DNA of 64,000 bases from Gonocerus acuteangulatus (GCA_946811695.1 OX328126.1:5106962-5170961), one strand, 5' to 3'. Positions 11,141 to 21,829 are shown, counted from the stretch's first letter. Translations and numbers: made by a program. Notes: generated from the letters alone by a model not told the origin.

Positions 11141-12970
11141 TTGGACCGTAGCATACTCGTCTGCCAAACCCAGTACACTGAACATGCTAAACCCTATACA
11201 CAACACTGCAATTCGACTAGCCCTTGGTGCCTTTAGGTCAAGTCCCTCAGTAAGTTTGTATGCTGAATCAGCAGAACCTCCATTGCACTTTAGGAGAGCT
11301 ATGCTTATAAGTAAATTTTATAATAAAATTATTTCGTATCCCAATACCTCTTGTATAAGTGACATACTAGACAACCCTCATGCTGACGGTTATGAACGCA
11401 GAGAAGGCCACATTCGACCGTTCATAATAAGATATCGTAGAGTGAAAGAGGAGTTTGGTCTTAGCAATCCAAACATTATTACACACAAACTTACACTAAC
11501 ACCTCCTTGGATAACTCAAAATTATAATATAGATTTAACACTCACAAAATTCAAAAAGACAAATCCAGCCAGTACAATATTATACACAGAATACTTTAAA
11601 TCATTTATTACAAAACACAAAAATTGCCAAACATTTTACACTGATGGGTCCAAAACGCCAAATGGTGTCGGATCTGCAGCTATAATCCAAGATAGCATCT
11701 TCCGTTTAAAGCTACCACCATATTCTAGCATATTAGAAGCCGAGCTCCGTGCTATCCTTCTTGCACTACAGAACGTCCCATTAACCCACCAGCCACATGT
11801 AATCATCTGTAGCGACTCTTTGAGTTCACTCCAGTGCTTACAGAACATGTACACAACACATCCCACATGCATAGAAATTATAGAGCAAATTCACAATTTA
11901 CATACATTTGGAAAGCACATCACACTATGGTGGCTGCCAGGACACAAAGACTTAGGACAAAGCACGACTGCTGACTTACAAGCAAAACTTGTAACGGAGG
12001 AACCAACTTATGACCAGCTTAAATTGTACCAAAAAGAAGTTTCACGGCAAAATAAAAACGACATAAAAGACAAATGGCAACTGAACTGGTCGAGCATAAC
12101 AGAAAACAAACTTCGACTAATTAAACAGACCGTAAGCGACTGGGCTTCGTCATACAGGGATTCAAGGCGAGAAGAAGTAGTGTTAGCCAGACTAAGGATA
12201 GGCCACGCACGTATAACTCATGAATACCTTATGACAAAGTCTGATAAACCACTGTGCCAAATCTGTAACAAAGACCTCACAGTTCAACATATACTGACAG
12301 ACTGTAATTTGAGACAAGACTTGGAAATTCCACGAGACATGAACCAACTACTCCGTGATAGCAGTCACCATATCAACGCTATACTTACCTTTCTTAAAGA
12401 CAACAATATTTTTAACAAAATTTAACAAACCCCAGACCAAACTCCTCAAATAGTCAACATGTGGGTGTAGTATGTATTACAGCAACCACTTAATTTTCTT
12501 AATTCATTGTCTTTGATTGTCTAGACGACCCAAACTGTAACTTTAACATTGCCGATGAAGGGTTTTTTTTTTGTTTTTTTTTTAAATAAATATCACTCAT
12601 GACGTGATATATTCATTTATTCATCATAATTTTACATAGGATCCTTCCTATTGATTGTACATGGGGCTATTGTTCTTATGTATAGTCATATTATGCATAG
12701 AACCTATATTTTAAATAGAAACTGTTGCGATTATATATAGTCATATTGTACATAGGAACTATTTTCTTCGTTTCCTTTATAATTATAAGTTTTTCTTAAA
12801 AATGTATTGTTTTTTACTAGTAATTATGTAATATTGTAACTATTTAGTAATTATGTAATATTGTAACTATTTTGTTGTTATGTATTTCTATTTTATATGT
12901 GTACCTGGGCGAAACGCTGTCAATGCGGGGTGCTCATAAATAAATTATAAAAAAAAAACAAAAAAAAAAC
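11141..12970 (+). mobile_element. 5'-truncated Jockey-type LINE
   Basis: Homology to LINE coding sequence starts abruptly near 11145. It includes the RNase H frame, then a ~520 bp 3' untranslated region ending in AAATAAATTATAAAAAAAAA near 12940-12970. The reverse transcriptase core is absent, as expected for incomplete reverse transcription from the 3' end. The element shares domain order with the minus-strand LINE at 58735-60345 and the fragment at 14583-15180, but the three are diverged and not recent copies of one another. Confidence 0.85.
11148..12425 (+). CDS. LINE ORF2 C-terminal part with RNase H and zinc knuckle
   Basis: The open frame is readable from 11043, but the first ~35 codons are flanking sequence; homology starts at VAYSSAKPSTLNML. 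Numbering from 11043, an RT-thumb-like segment (HNTAIRLALGAFRSSP, residues ~53-68) is followed by an RNase H domain with catalytic D201 (FYTDGSK), E234 (EAELRAI), D258 (CSDSLSS) and D311 (STTADLQAK). Near the C-terminus is a C-x2-C-x7-H-x4-C motif (CQIC...QHILTDC). In intact elements this enzyme removes RNA from the RNA:DNA hybrid during target-primed reverse transcription. Here the endonuclease and polymerase are lost, so the fragment cannot be autonomous. The absence of stops suggests a fairly recent insertion. Confidence 0.85.
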   Translation, partial: VAYSSAKPSTLNMLNPIHNTAIRLALGAFRSSPSVSLYAESAEPPLHFRRAMLISKFYNKIISYPNTSCISDILDNPHADGYERREGHIRPFIIRYRRVKEEFGLSNPNIITHKLTLTPPWITQNYNIDLTLTKFKKTNPASTILYTEYFKSFITKHKNCQTFYTDGSKTPNGVGSAAIIQDSIFRLKLPPYSSILEAELRAILLALQNVPLTHQPHVIICSDSLSSLQCLQNMYTTHPTCIEIIEQIHNLHTFGKHITLWWLPGHKDLGQSTTADLQAKLVTEEPTYDQLKLYQKEVSRQNKNDIKDKWQLNWSSITENKLRLIKQTVSDWASSYRDSRREEVVLARLRIGHARITHEYLMTKSDKPLCQICNKDLTVQHILTDCNLRQDLEIPRDMNQLLRDSSHHINAILTFLKDNNIFNKI

Positions 12971-13003
12971 TTTGTCGATCCAAAATAAAGAGGTAAGAAT
13001 AGT

Positions 13004-13009
<6 letters not shown>

Positions 13010-13034
<25 letters not shown>
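13010..13034. repeat. (GT)n microsatellite
   Basis: A GT run lies directly at the 3' side of the 5S-like sequence. It is probably the variable tail of that element when read on the minus strand. Confidence 0.8.
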
Positions 13035-13172
13035 TTAACGGCTATTGGTTGCCGCATTTTTATAAAGCCAACAAGAGGTGGTCGGTCACCCATCCAGGTA
13101 CTGACCAAGCCCGACGTTGCTTGACTTCGGCGATCAACGGGGGAACCGGTGCATTCAACCGTTATACCGTAT
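13035..13172 (-). mobile_element. 5S rRNA-derived copy (5S pseudogene or 5S-headed SINE)
   Basis: On the minus strand the order of blocks is that of 5S rRNA: a GGTTGAATGCACCGGTT region, GATCGCCGAAGTCAAGCAAC, GTCGGGCTTGGTCAGTACC, then TGGATGGGTGACCGACC. The conserved AAGTCAAGCA and GGATGGGTGACC blocks lie in the internal pol III control region. The 3' quarter is altered: the usual GGGAATACCGGGTGCTGT is replaced by a shorter sequence, then GCCGTTAAACACACA and a (CA)n tail. A tail of that kind fits a SINE3-type element better than a functional gene. Confidence 0.8.
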
Positions 13173-13425
13173 TTACTCATCATCAACAGGGATCTTAATT
13201 AATTCCTAGTTCCAAATGGAAGTGGTTTCTACTAATTGGTTGTTGAAAGCGGAACTACTAAGAGTCGGTGGTTGTTGTGAAGTAGAATGCGGGTGTACGG
13301 GGAGATGTTGCTAACCTCCGAGGACTAAAGGAGTTAGTACTTTAGAGGATAGCAAACACCCAAGGATTGTAAAGGATTCAGAATAGAATAAAACAAGTAT
13401 CGATCAAAATCAACAGGTATGTTGT

Positions 13426-13484
13426 AAAAGTCCGACTCGCATGAACTGCGTCTTCTTAGCGCCGTTCCGTTTTTATCTCTAGTG
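13426..13484 (+). repeat. 57-bp dispersed hairpin block, copy 2
   Basis: Runs from AAAAGTCCGACTCGCATG through CTTAGCGCCGTTCC to ATCTCTAGTG. It has one substitution in each hairpin arm relative to copy 3. Flanking sequence on the left is unrelated to the other copies. Confidence 0.8.
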
Positions 13485-13547
13485 CTATTAGGAAGTGCTA
13501 TTATCAGTTATTGGTGGGTTTTCATCTTTCGTGAAAAATATAAAATA

Positions 13548-14372
13548 AAAAGGAGAAGCAATAAAGGAGGAGAAATAAAGGAAGAGAAACAATGAAAGAG
13601 AAGCCAAGAAGAGAAATACTGAAAGAGAACCTATAAAGAGAAGCACTGAATGAAAAAAAATTGAAGGAGAAGCAATGAAAAAGAAGCAATAAAGGAGGAG
13701 CAATGAAAGAGAAGCTATGAAGAGAAACACTGAAAGAGAAGCTCTGAAAGAAAAACATTGAAGGAGAAGCAATAAACAAGGAGCAATAAAGGAGAAGCAA
13801 TGAATTAGAAGCACTGAATGAGGAGCAATAAACGTGAAGCAATGAAAGAAAAACATTGAAGGAGAAGCAATGAAAAAGAAGCAATAAATGAGGAGCAATG
13901 AAAGAGAAGCTGTGAAGAGAAACACTGAAAGAAAAACATTGAAGGAGAAGCAATAAAGAAGGAGCAATAAAGGAGAAGCAATGAAAGAGAAGCACTGAAT
14001 GAGTAGCAATAAACGTGAAGCAATGAAGAGAAACATTGAAGGAGAAGCAATGAAAAAGAAGCAATAAATGAGGAGCAATGAAAGAGAAGCTATGAAGAGA
14101 AACACTGAAAGAGAAGCACTGAAAGAAAAACATTGAAGGAGAAGCAATAAAGAAGGAGCAATAAAGGAGAAGAAATGAAAGAGAAGCACTGAATGAGAAG
14201 CAATAAACGTGAAGCAATGAAAGAGAACCTATGAAGAGAAACACTGAAAGAGAGAAGCACTGAAAGAGAAGCTATGAAGGAAAACACTGAAAGAGAAGCA
14301 CTGAATGAAAATCAGTGAGGGAGAAGCAATGAAAAAGAAGCAATAAAGAAGAAGCAATGAAAGAGAAACAGA
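13548..14372. repeat. 15-bp purine-rich tandem array with compound units
   Basis: Modules of the type GAGAAGCAATGAAA and GAGAAGCACTGAAA repeat, with the marker AAAAACATTGAAGGAGAAGC recurring near 13753, 13850, 13936 and 14127. The strand is almost pure purine apart from scattered T and C. The minus-strand frames (LLLLIHCFSFIASP-like, 200+ codons) follow from the 15 bp period and are not credible proteins. Confidence 0.88.
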
Positions 14373-14582
14373 CGAAACGCCATAGAATATGAGCCAGAAC
14401 AGTATTAGTTATCAGAAGGAGGCAGAAGAGATGAAATATCTTCAATTATCCAGGATTTGGAGGGCAGAGCTCTAGGGGTTTCGGGTCTTAGGGATAATTA
14501 TGTCATACATCAAGTAATTTACATAAACACACTTCTCCGTCGGTAGTACTCCATTGGCCAAATGAAGAATTTCCATCAAGCC

Positions 14583-15290
14583 AATATCTGTTCCTGTTCA
14601 ATCACCTAATAAATAGAATCCACAACTACCTCAACACCGTAAAATCCATTGGAAAAGAAGTAGAACTACTCTGGATTCCATCACACATTGGGATTACCCC
14701 CAACGAACTAGCAGACCAAGCAGCAAAGGAAGCTTAGTCTATCCGAGATAGAACCTACTACAATCACCACCAAATCAGACTTATAATCCTGGGTTAAAAA
14801 ACAACCTTCAGATGAATGGACAAAAATGTGGTCAGAGGTCTCCAATAAACAACTACAAAGTATCAAACCCACTCCAAAAACATGGAAAACATCATTTCAA
14901 GAAATAAGAAGACACGAAACAGCACTAAGCCGTTTACGAATCGGACACACGCGCTTAACCCATTCTCACCTTATTACAAAAGAAGTTCCTTGAAAATGCA
15001 ACCGATGTAACAAACAAATAACTGTAGTCCATATATTTGAAGAATGCCCCCGGTACGAAAACCTGTTTAAAAAACCTCATGTACCACGATCATTAAAGGA
15101 AGCACTCTCTGATTCAACCAAAATAATCCCCCTCTTAATGTCATTCCTTAAGGATGCAAACCTCCTGCAAAATATATGAAAAATAAGGATTAATTAAAAA
15201 AATAAATAAATAAACAAAAAAAAAATAAATAAAATAAAACAAAAGAAGAATAAAAAATAAAAAAAAAGGTTATTAAAAAAAAATATTAAA
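14583..15290 (+). pseudogene. LINE RNase H / zinc-knuckle fragment, degenerate
   Basis: Translation shows the end of an RNase H domain, VELLWIPSHIGITPNELADQ then AAKEA, with the last catalytic D in ELADQAAK. After a stop near 14736 and a frame change, it continues as ETALSRLRIGHTRLTHSHL, a C-x2-C-x7-H-x4-C knuckle (CNRC...VVHIFEEC) and PLLMSFLKDANLLQNI ending at 15178. At least one further in-frame stop is present (after KEVP). An A-rich stretch to about 15290 is the likely tail. It is a 5'-truncated, dead copy of the same broad LINE class as 11141-12970. Confidence 0.85.
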
Positions 15291-15905
15291 ATCACATCTT
15301 AAGTTTACGAAAAGATTGTAATTAGTCTAAATTTGTTATAATTCTCTTAATTTAAATTATAATTGTCATAGTCTTAGTTTAAATTATAATAGTCTTGGTT
15401 TAAATTATAATTGCCATATTGGATTTTAAGATAATGACTGTAATGGTCTTTAACTAATAAATTATATAATCTGTAACTAATTATTTATAATAATCTGTAA
15501 CTAAACAAAGCATAACACCATTACACACAGGTAAAGAACTACACCTATCTCACTAACTCACAGACGTCTCAAAATTTAATTAAATACCTAAATCAAACAT
15601 TTATAAAACAGAACCCAAACCTTTTCTAACTAATATATTGGAAGGCGGAAATAACCTAGTTGTAGAGCGCCAAACTCCATATCTATCTATCTGTTCACGC
15701 GAACGATGAAGTAAATCCGTAATACTTCTGCGTCATCTTAGACGCAAACTTTAAACACTCCAAGCCACATGACATTTTCATTAGTTTGAAAAAAAATGTT
15801 GCCGATGATATATCAAGTGGTCAGATGTATCTAAAACTACTATCGGAAATCATTAACAAATTGCAGGAAACATCAAACTCAGTTGAGGTTAGAGAAGAAA
15901 GGAAA
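15291..15905. other. AT-rich region with short internal repeats
   Basis: Between 15360 and 15420 the motif AGTTTAAATTATAAT recurs three times. The rest shows no gene or known element. Confidence 0.5.
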
Positions 15906-15964
15906 AAAAGTCCGACTCGCAGGAACTGCATCATCTTAGCGCGGTTCCATTCTTATCCCTAGAC
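15906..15964 (+). repeat. 57-bp dispersed hairpin block, copy 3
   Basis: AAAAGTCCGACTCGCAGG, then GGAACTGCA...GCGCGGTTCC hairpin arms with a 9-10 nt loop, then ATTCTTATCCCTAG. As in copy 1, a family A repeat lies about 250-300 bp downstream in the same relative orientation. Confidence 0.85.
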
Positions 15965-16214
15965 TCATTTATAATGATTAAAATAGAAGCTGTTATTATT
16001 TTGGGTCCACATTTCTAGAAAGGTCTTGATTTACGATTATACCTGGATTGGTCGGCCAACCCCTCCTAGGAAGGACCCCGCTAGGCAGTTGGAAAGCTAT
16101 ATCTTGGAAATCCATATCTCTAACATTAAATTGTTTTTCTTATTTTTCTTAATCTGATTTATTATCAAATACATTATTAACAAGGAATAAAAACAGACAA
16201 AAAGAACAGTTCGA

Positions 16215-16998
16215 ATAAGCGAAATCAATTACTTTAAAGTTTTAAGCACTTATTTCTCCGATTGACATCGTCTAATCAAAACTTTCATCAGAACCTTTTT
16301 TGTAGAACATTTAGTAAGCTTTCTAATGGTATTCTTCCGTTTACCAAGATTATCAACCTTTTTCGAGATATTAAGGAAAGTATACAAAGTTACCAAAACT
16401 TTTTATGTCTGTTAATAAAATATTGTATTCTAACCCTTCCTTAACTCCAAACGTAACCAAAATTTCAACATATTAGTTTTAATGAAAGTAGAACATGCAG
16501 AAAATGTTTCAACTGAATCCCATGATTCTAAGTACCCAAACCAAAAACGGTATTCAAAAACTATTTTTCCAATTTTCTCGAAAATGGTTAAAGCTATCGC
16601 CTTGAAAATGGATCCATTCGTTTTCCTAGCCCAAGAAGCCTATAAAACGAGAACTTACAAGCTTATGAACTCAAAAATGTAAGCGTTACGATTTTTTTGC
16701 GCGAATTTCGCCCCAAACGCATTCTTCCAGTGGGCGGATTTTGCTGGTTAACGAGCTTGACCTTTCAAATTAGACGAAAGATTTTTGTATAATATTTCAT
16801 CAAAATCGGACCATTCGTCTTCGACCTAGAGAGCGAGCAGACAAATATATATATACAAATTTTAACCACCATCATTTTCGGTCTCTAGGGGTTCTGAAAC
16901 GCAAAATTTTCTAGTCGGCACTTCCGGATTGCGTCATGCAATCAACCTTATAAGCGGGGTTCCTCCCTATGGAGGGAGGGAGGAACCGCGCTAAAATG
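16215..16998 (+). repeat. dispersed repeat family A, copy 2 (uninterrupted)
   Basis: Collinear with the reverse complement of 1086-2061, but lacking the 415 bp MITE. It contains GCGCGAATTTCGCCCC, a TTTCATCAAAATCGGACCATT block, GAGCGAGCAGACAAATATATA, then CACTTCCGGATTGCGTCATG. It ends in a hairpin: GCGGGGTTCCTCCCT paired with AGGGAGGAACCGCGC at 16957-16994. Open frames of 60-66 codons inside it are not conserved in the other copy. Confidence 0.82.
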
Positions 16999-17189
16999 AT
17001 AAAAATGTAGGCTTTTAAAAGCTTTACGGAAAGGAGCTGGATGGTGGCGCACGCCAGTGAGTGGGAAATGTAAAAATACACACACAGGTTTAGTGATCGT
17101 ATTATATATTCAGAGCAGAACTAGACCAACTAGCAGATACGTTGTATAAATCATATTGACCAGTAGTCTTAAAATATTTGAACTTGAAA

Positions 17190-17400
17190 CACTTTTGTTG
17201 CTTTGAAAACAAATAACTTCCAGATGTGTAGCAAGAACTGCTACAAGTGGCAAAATAATGAAGTTAGGAATTAGTCTCCTGTAGCACTGGAAAGAGACAT
17301 TTTATTAGTAATACTCTTCAATCCCATTAGAACATAAAATGCCAAAAGTGGACTTGGTCTAGTTGTCCTCTCAACCCTCCATATAATGATTTTAGAAGAA
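17190..17400 (+). repeat. dispersed repeat family B, uninterrupted copy
   Basis: Matches 56930-57007 plus 57397-57510 almost base for base (TTCCAGATGTGTAGCAAGAA, CAAGTGGCAAAATAATGAAG, ATGCCAAAA-TGGACTTGG). The other copy is split by a MITE at the TA corresponding to 17265-17266. Confidence 0.85.
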
Positions 17401-17499
17401 CTACTTTTAGCACTTTCCTCCGAAGGAAAGTAGCTATTGAGGTTGGACTCATGACGGAATTTTTGAAAAATTTCTTCAAATCTTTATCGATCCTACCTA

Positions 17500-17548
17500 G
17501 TAGACACCGAAAATGACCCCCGTTAAAATTTATATATATCTATATATA

Positions 17549-17614
<66 letters not shown>

Positions 17615-17640
17615 TATATATATATATATGTCTGTTAACA
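17500..17640 (-). repeat. family A fragment with (TA)n
   Basis: ACCGAAAATGACCCCCGTTA then AAATTT and a long (TA)n and TGTCTG match the reverse complement of the middle of family A (16840-16890). The TA tract is greatly expanded here. Confidence 0.65.
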
Positions 17641-17676
17641 CGATAGCGGCCAGAGTTTTTGTTTTTTCGTCACGAA

Positions 17677-18345
17677 ACTTGGTATATAGCATTCACTTAG
17701 CAAACGATTGAACGAGTTCGTTAACCACCAAAGTCGGTCCACCGGAAGGGGGGGTTTACCCCGAACCCAAAACACTAATTTGACTATGTCTGCCGTAATA
17801 TTTCTTATATTTCAACGAAACTTGGTATTCGTAGTGGTAATATAGAGAGAAAAGTGAGATATAAAAATGAACTAAATCGGTTCATTAGAAGGGGGGGGGG
17901 GGGGTTTACTCCGGACCCACAATACCAATTCGCCACTACCAGCCGTGATTTTTGGTACATTTCAACGGAACTCGGTATTCGTAGTGGTAATCCACAGGTA
18001 AATAACTGTTGTAAAAATAAACTAAATCGGTTCATTAGGAGGGGGGGTTTACTCCGGACCCACAATACCAATTCGCCACTACCAGCCGTGATTTTTGGTA
18101 TATTTCGACGAAAATCGGTATTCGTAGTGGTAATCTACAGGTAAATATGTGTTGTAAAAATAAACTAAATCGGTTCATTAGAAGGGGGGGTTTACTCCTG
18201 ACCCAATTTCTTAATATACTCATACCGGTCGTAATTTCTGCTGTATTGTAACGAAACACGGTATACGTCGTGGGTAACTCATGAGAAAGAAGTGTTTTAG
18301 AAATGAGCTGAATCGGTCAATCGGAAAGCGGGGGTTTAATTTGTA
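17677..18345. repeat. ~142-bp degenerate tandem repeat, ~5 units
   Basis: The landmarks CGGTATTCGTAGTGGTAAT, AACTAAATCGGTTCATTAGA, a G-run and TTTACTCCGGACCCACAATA recur every 140-150 bp with growing divergence at both ends. The G-run length differs between units (7-14). No coding role seen. Confidence 0.85.
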
Positions 18346-19156
18346 ATATATTTCAATAGAAAAGCCCGTCAGACGTAGGTTCACAAAGCTGCCGCAAGGA
18401 GCGCTTTCTACCTCTAGAGTGACTGTATCCTGTTCCTGCGTTAGATCAAAATACGATAATATGAGGTTTTTTGTATTTATTACGAAGTGTAATAGGTACC
18501 ATGTGTAAACATAACTCTGGAAGCAAATTATTAATTGATCAGTTACTCATTACAAATTTAAAAGAGAACTATTCATGTTTTTATTTTATTTATGTAGGAT
18601 ATTTTAAGCAAATTGTTCTGGAAAGCAATCTACATTACCCAAATTCTGAGGAAAGTGCTTAGTTATGCAGCTCCTGCGTGACGGACTTTTTAAAATTTCA
18701 ATAGACAACGAGTACATCGAATACCACATACGAGGAGGATCAAACTCACGCCGCAATCTGATTGGACCAAGACAAGGAAGCCGTCGTCCAATCAGGATCC
18801 AGCCAGCTCCCTAAATAATTCCTAGGTTATTATCACTCGACAGGGAAAATTGCGTGTAGGTTTTGGGGGGGGGAGGAGGTTACAATAGCAATTTCCAAGG
18901 TTTACTACATCCAGTTAGGTTAACTACATCCATTTATCTCGGCGTATGCTCCCTTGTAGTTTGCTCAACTCGTAATAGGATATTTAATATTTATACCACC
19001 TCGTATTTTTATTAGAATACACCCAGCAACTAGCCTGTATCATCATATCATGCTTATCTTTGGTATGATTTGGAAAATATGGCTTAGATACAAAATGTAA
19101 ATATTTTTCTCTGTTGTACTCATTCTTGTTAATAGTTCGTTCAAATAAAAAGCCAA
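18346..19156. other. unassigned region
   Basis: No recognisable gene or repeat, apart from a G-run near 18866-18880. Confidence 0.5.
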
Positions 19157-19158
19157 TA

Positions 19159-19992
19159 GTCCGAGAGCCAGCAACGCACTTTTCATGAAGTGTTTTATGC
19201 ACCCTGAAATTTTGCTATTATATACCTCTTGGGTAGATAAGAAGGTATATATGTGTTTCCTGGAGATACCTTGGTGCACGTGGTACTGCACATAGGGGAA
19301 AGGTGCAAAACAATATTGCCTAAAAGTAGAGTTTTATTCAGAAGCCAACTATTATTAAGGAAATAAATGGCAAATTAAGGCAATTTTCAAAATAATAATA
19401 AATAAGGCAGGCACTTTTAAGGGGGTTAAAATGATATTAATAAAAAAAAAACTAAGTACCTAGTTTTTATTTTTAATAATTAATGAAATGCTTTATTCAC
19501 GCTGCGATTTAAACAGCGTCTTCAATAAACATATTTGAAAATAATTGCAAAAGGGCAGACACTTTTGTGGGGTTTAATTATCAGGAAACATAAAAATAAA
19601 TGTGTATGACACGACTGCGCAGTGTTGGTTGTTTTCTGTGCTCTCATTGGTTCTTGCTCACATGATCTTGTACAGCTGTTCCGGTTTTAATGGCTGCGAA
19701 AATAAAACTCTCATTTTATTTTAGAATAAAAACAATTAATTTTTTTTTTTTTACGTATTATACCTCTTAAAACTATCTGCCATATTTATTATTCATTGTA
19801 AAATTGTCTTAATTTTACATTAAAGATAGTTGCCTTATAAATAAAACTCTATTTTTGGGCAATATTGTTTTGCACCTTTCCCCTATGCGCAGTAACACAT
19901 ATATACCTTCTTATCTACCTAAGAGGTATATTGTAGCAAAATTTCAGGGTGCATAAAACACTTCATGAAAAGTGCGTTGCTGGCTTTCGGAC
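19159..19992. mobile_element. 834-bp element with ~250-bp terminal inverted repeats
   Basis: The ends GTCCGAGAGCCAGCAACGCA and, reverse-complemented, GTCCGAAAGCCAGCAACGCA start arms of about 250 bp. Both arms contain CTTTTCATGAAGTGTTTTAT, GTAGATAAGAAGGTATATAT and AAAGGTGCAAAACAATATTG. TA flanks both ends (19157-19158 and 19993-19994). A 16-20 bp internal difference in the left arm (GGAGATACCTTGGTGCACGT) is absent on the right. No transposase is present: a non-autonomous, possibly Tc1/mariner-mobilised, long-TIR element. Confidence 0.85.
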
Positions 19993-19994
19993 TA

Positions 19995-20507
19995 CAAGTT
20001 GCATTTCAAATCTATTAAGTGAGATATTTAAGTGTGAAATTGTTTTATCTCCGAAATAAAGGTAAGTATGGTATATTAAACTTTCCATGTCATTTATTTA
20101 TTTTTTGACAAAACTACTTGCTCGTAAGACTTTAGTTGTTGGGTAATTTCACTGGCGGAGAAAACGAAAATTGAAATATAGAGAACTCACGCATGAAACA
20201 TGACCCACATAGATGGAAATGAAACAAAGCAAATCTGGTAGCACTCTAGAGAGAAGTGAATAGAATAAATATACTTACATGGCAGTCCAGCTGGAGTTTA
20301 AAGTATGGCCGATCAGAAAGAATGTATAAAATTGGTGATAAAATGAGAGGAAAGATACAGCCAAACCTCTATCATGCATCAGCCCGAAGTACTGTATTGT
20401 TGAGTCCGAGGTTGAGAGAAAACAGAAGGCAAAGCTCCTCATAGGACGTCCAAGAACAGGAATCCGCCAATTATCAGAATTGGACCAAATGGAATAAGAC
20501 GTCCTCA
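19995..20507. other. unassigned region
   Basis: No supported gene. Short frames on both strands near 20256-20559 overlap the hAT-like insertion boundary and are not credible. Confidence 0.5.
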
Positions 20508-20515
20508 CTCTACAA

Positions 20516-20818
20516 CATGGGCGTATATAGAAAATAATTTCGGGAGGGGCTGGGAACATTTCGGGGGGGGGGGGCTGGGAACATTTCGGGGGGGGGGGGG
20601 GCTGAGACCATTTCCGGGGTATGGAATACTAACAATTCAGAACTTGGAATAGTTTTAACCGACTAAAACGCCATTACACCCAAAATAAAATATTTTTTAT
20701 GAACATAGTATCTTATTTAATTTATTTTTAAGGGCTTATGACACATTTTTACCGATCAAGTCCAAATTTCGGGGGAGGGGCTGCAGCCCCCTCAGCCCCC
20801 CCCTTGTATACGCCCATG
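20516..20818. mobile_element. hAT-like MITE, 303 bp, 8-bp target duplication
   Basis: The element begins CATGGGCGTATA and ends TATACGCCCATG, a 12 bp terminal inverted repeat with a slightly different next base. CTCTACAA lies immediately outside both ends (20508-20515 and 20819-20826), an 8 bp duplication as in hAT elements. The inside is G-run-rich: copies of TTTCGGGGGAGGGGCTG occur near both ends. Non-coding. Confidence 0.85.
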
Positions 20819-20826
20819 CTCTACAA

Positions 20827-21790
20827 TTCCACATGAAAGACTCCGTAGACTCACTCTCCCACAGACTAAGACGGAAGGGAAGCTCTCCGCCAATCAGCGC
20901 CCTTTTCCTGTATATTTCGTCATCATACACGCCCCTTCTTCCTTTTCCTTGAATCACGCGGGAATGGAAAATTCTATCCTCTCGGTATCTATTGCGTCAT
21001 ATTGACTAAAAATACTGACCATTAAATTCAAGTTATTTTTATATTAGTAGTTGTTTTTGTCCTAAAAATAGTAGCTCGTTCGTGTTATCACAAATTTACT
21101 TAAGGGGACATGAAAATATTATTTTTGGTTTGGTGAGGCACGGCGAATAAAAGGTTGGGAAACCCTGTCTTAGAGGGAGAGTAAAAGGGAAATATCTTCC
21201 AGACTTTCGCGCGTGCGCAATTGAACGTTTTGTCACATTGTTGTAATCAAACAAATTTTTATACTTTACTTTCATTTAAAAAAAACAAAAAAACGCGCAT
21301 ACAGTATTTTGTGGGTCTAAATGGGAAATAGACAACCGAGGATTGCTGTTGAGAGATAAATCCAATTCTAATCAGAGCCTTCCGGATTGCGGTCTGATGA
21401 AAGGATTGTCGACTCGCTTTGATCTCGCCGATGTCGGCGGATGCCAGGGATGTTTGATTGAATCCTCTCTAATCTAGCGGAAATGAACTTCAATCAATTT
21501 ACAACTGCAGTCGTACCTAATTCGGAGGACAGGAAATAGTTTGTGTGAATATGTTTCCTGGGCATACTATTCATGATTGGCGCATGTGGTGAATCAATTA
21601 AGATTTGGCTTTTCTTTTTGTAAGAAAAACCAGTTCCACAACTGAAGTAAACCTTCCTCTGAAAACCAGTTCCACAACTGAAGTAAGCCTTCCTCTGAAA
21701 AACGACGGTTATGATAAAAACAACCTAAAATTTAATTATTGAAATAACTATCGGGAGTTGCTCCCCTAAATTGTTTAAAACATCAAGCTG
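20827..21790. other. unassigned region with a 38-bp duplication
   Basis: AACCAGTTCCACAACTGAAG plus AA(A/G)CCTTCCTCTGAAA is repeated twice in tandem at about 21628-21704. Otherwise no gene, RNA or mobile element is recognised. Confidence 0.5.
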
Positions 21791-21797
21791 TAATTGC

Positions 21798-21829
21798 GAC
21801 GTTTCCAACTTATTTACATACATCTTCAG
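21798..21829 (-). ncRNA. hammerhead-like remnant (Penelope-type terminal motif)
   Basis: The minus strand reads CTGAAGA, about 17 nt with little self-complementarity, then GAAACGTC. This matches the outer conserved positions of a hammerhead (CUGANGA and GAAAC/GUC) but stem II is not well formed. Such CTGAAGATG...GAAACGTC blocks are common in Penelope-like element termini (established). This copy is probably decayed. Confidence 0.45.

Noticed and set aside
10849..11178. Overlapping ~100-codon frames on both strands upstream of the LINE
   Set aside because: No motif, no repeat partner, and one extends into unrelated LINE sequence.
13488..14287. Reverse-strand frames of 200-240 codons rich in Leu/Phe/Ser
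   Set aside because: Follow from a 15 bp purine-rich array; two or more reverse frames are open together.
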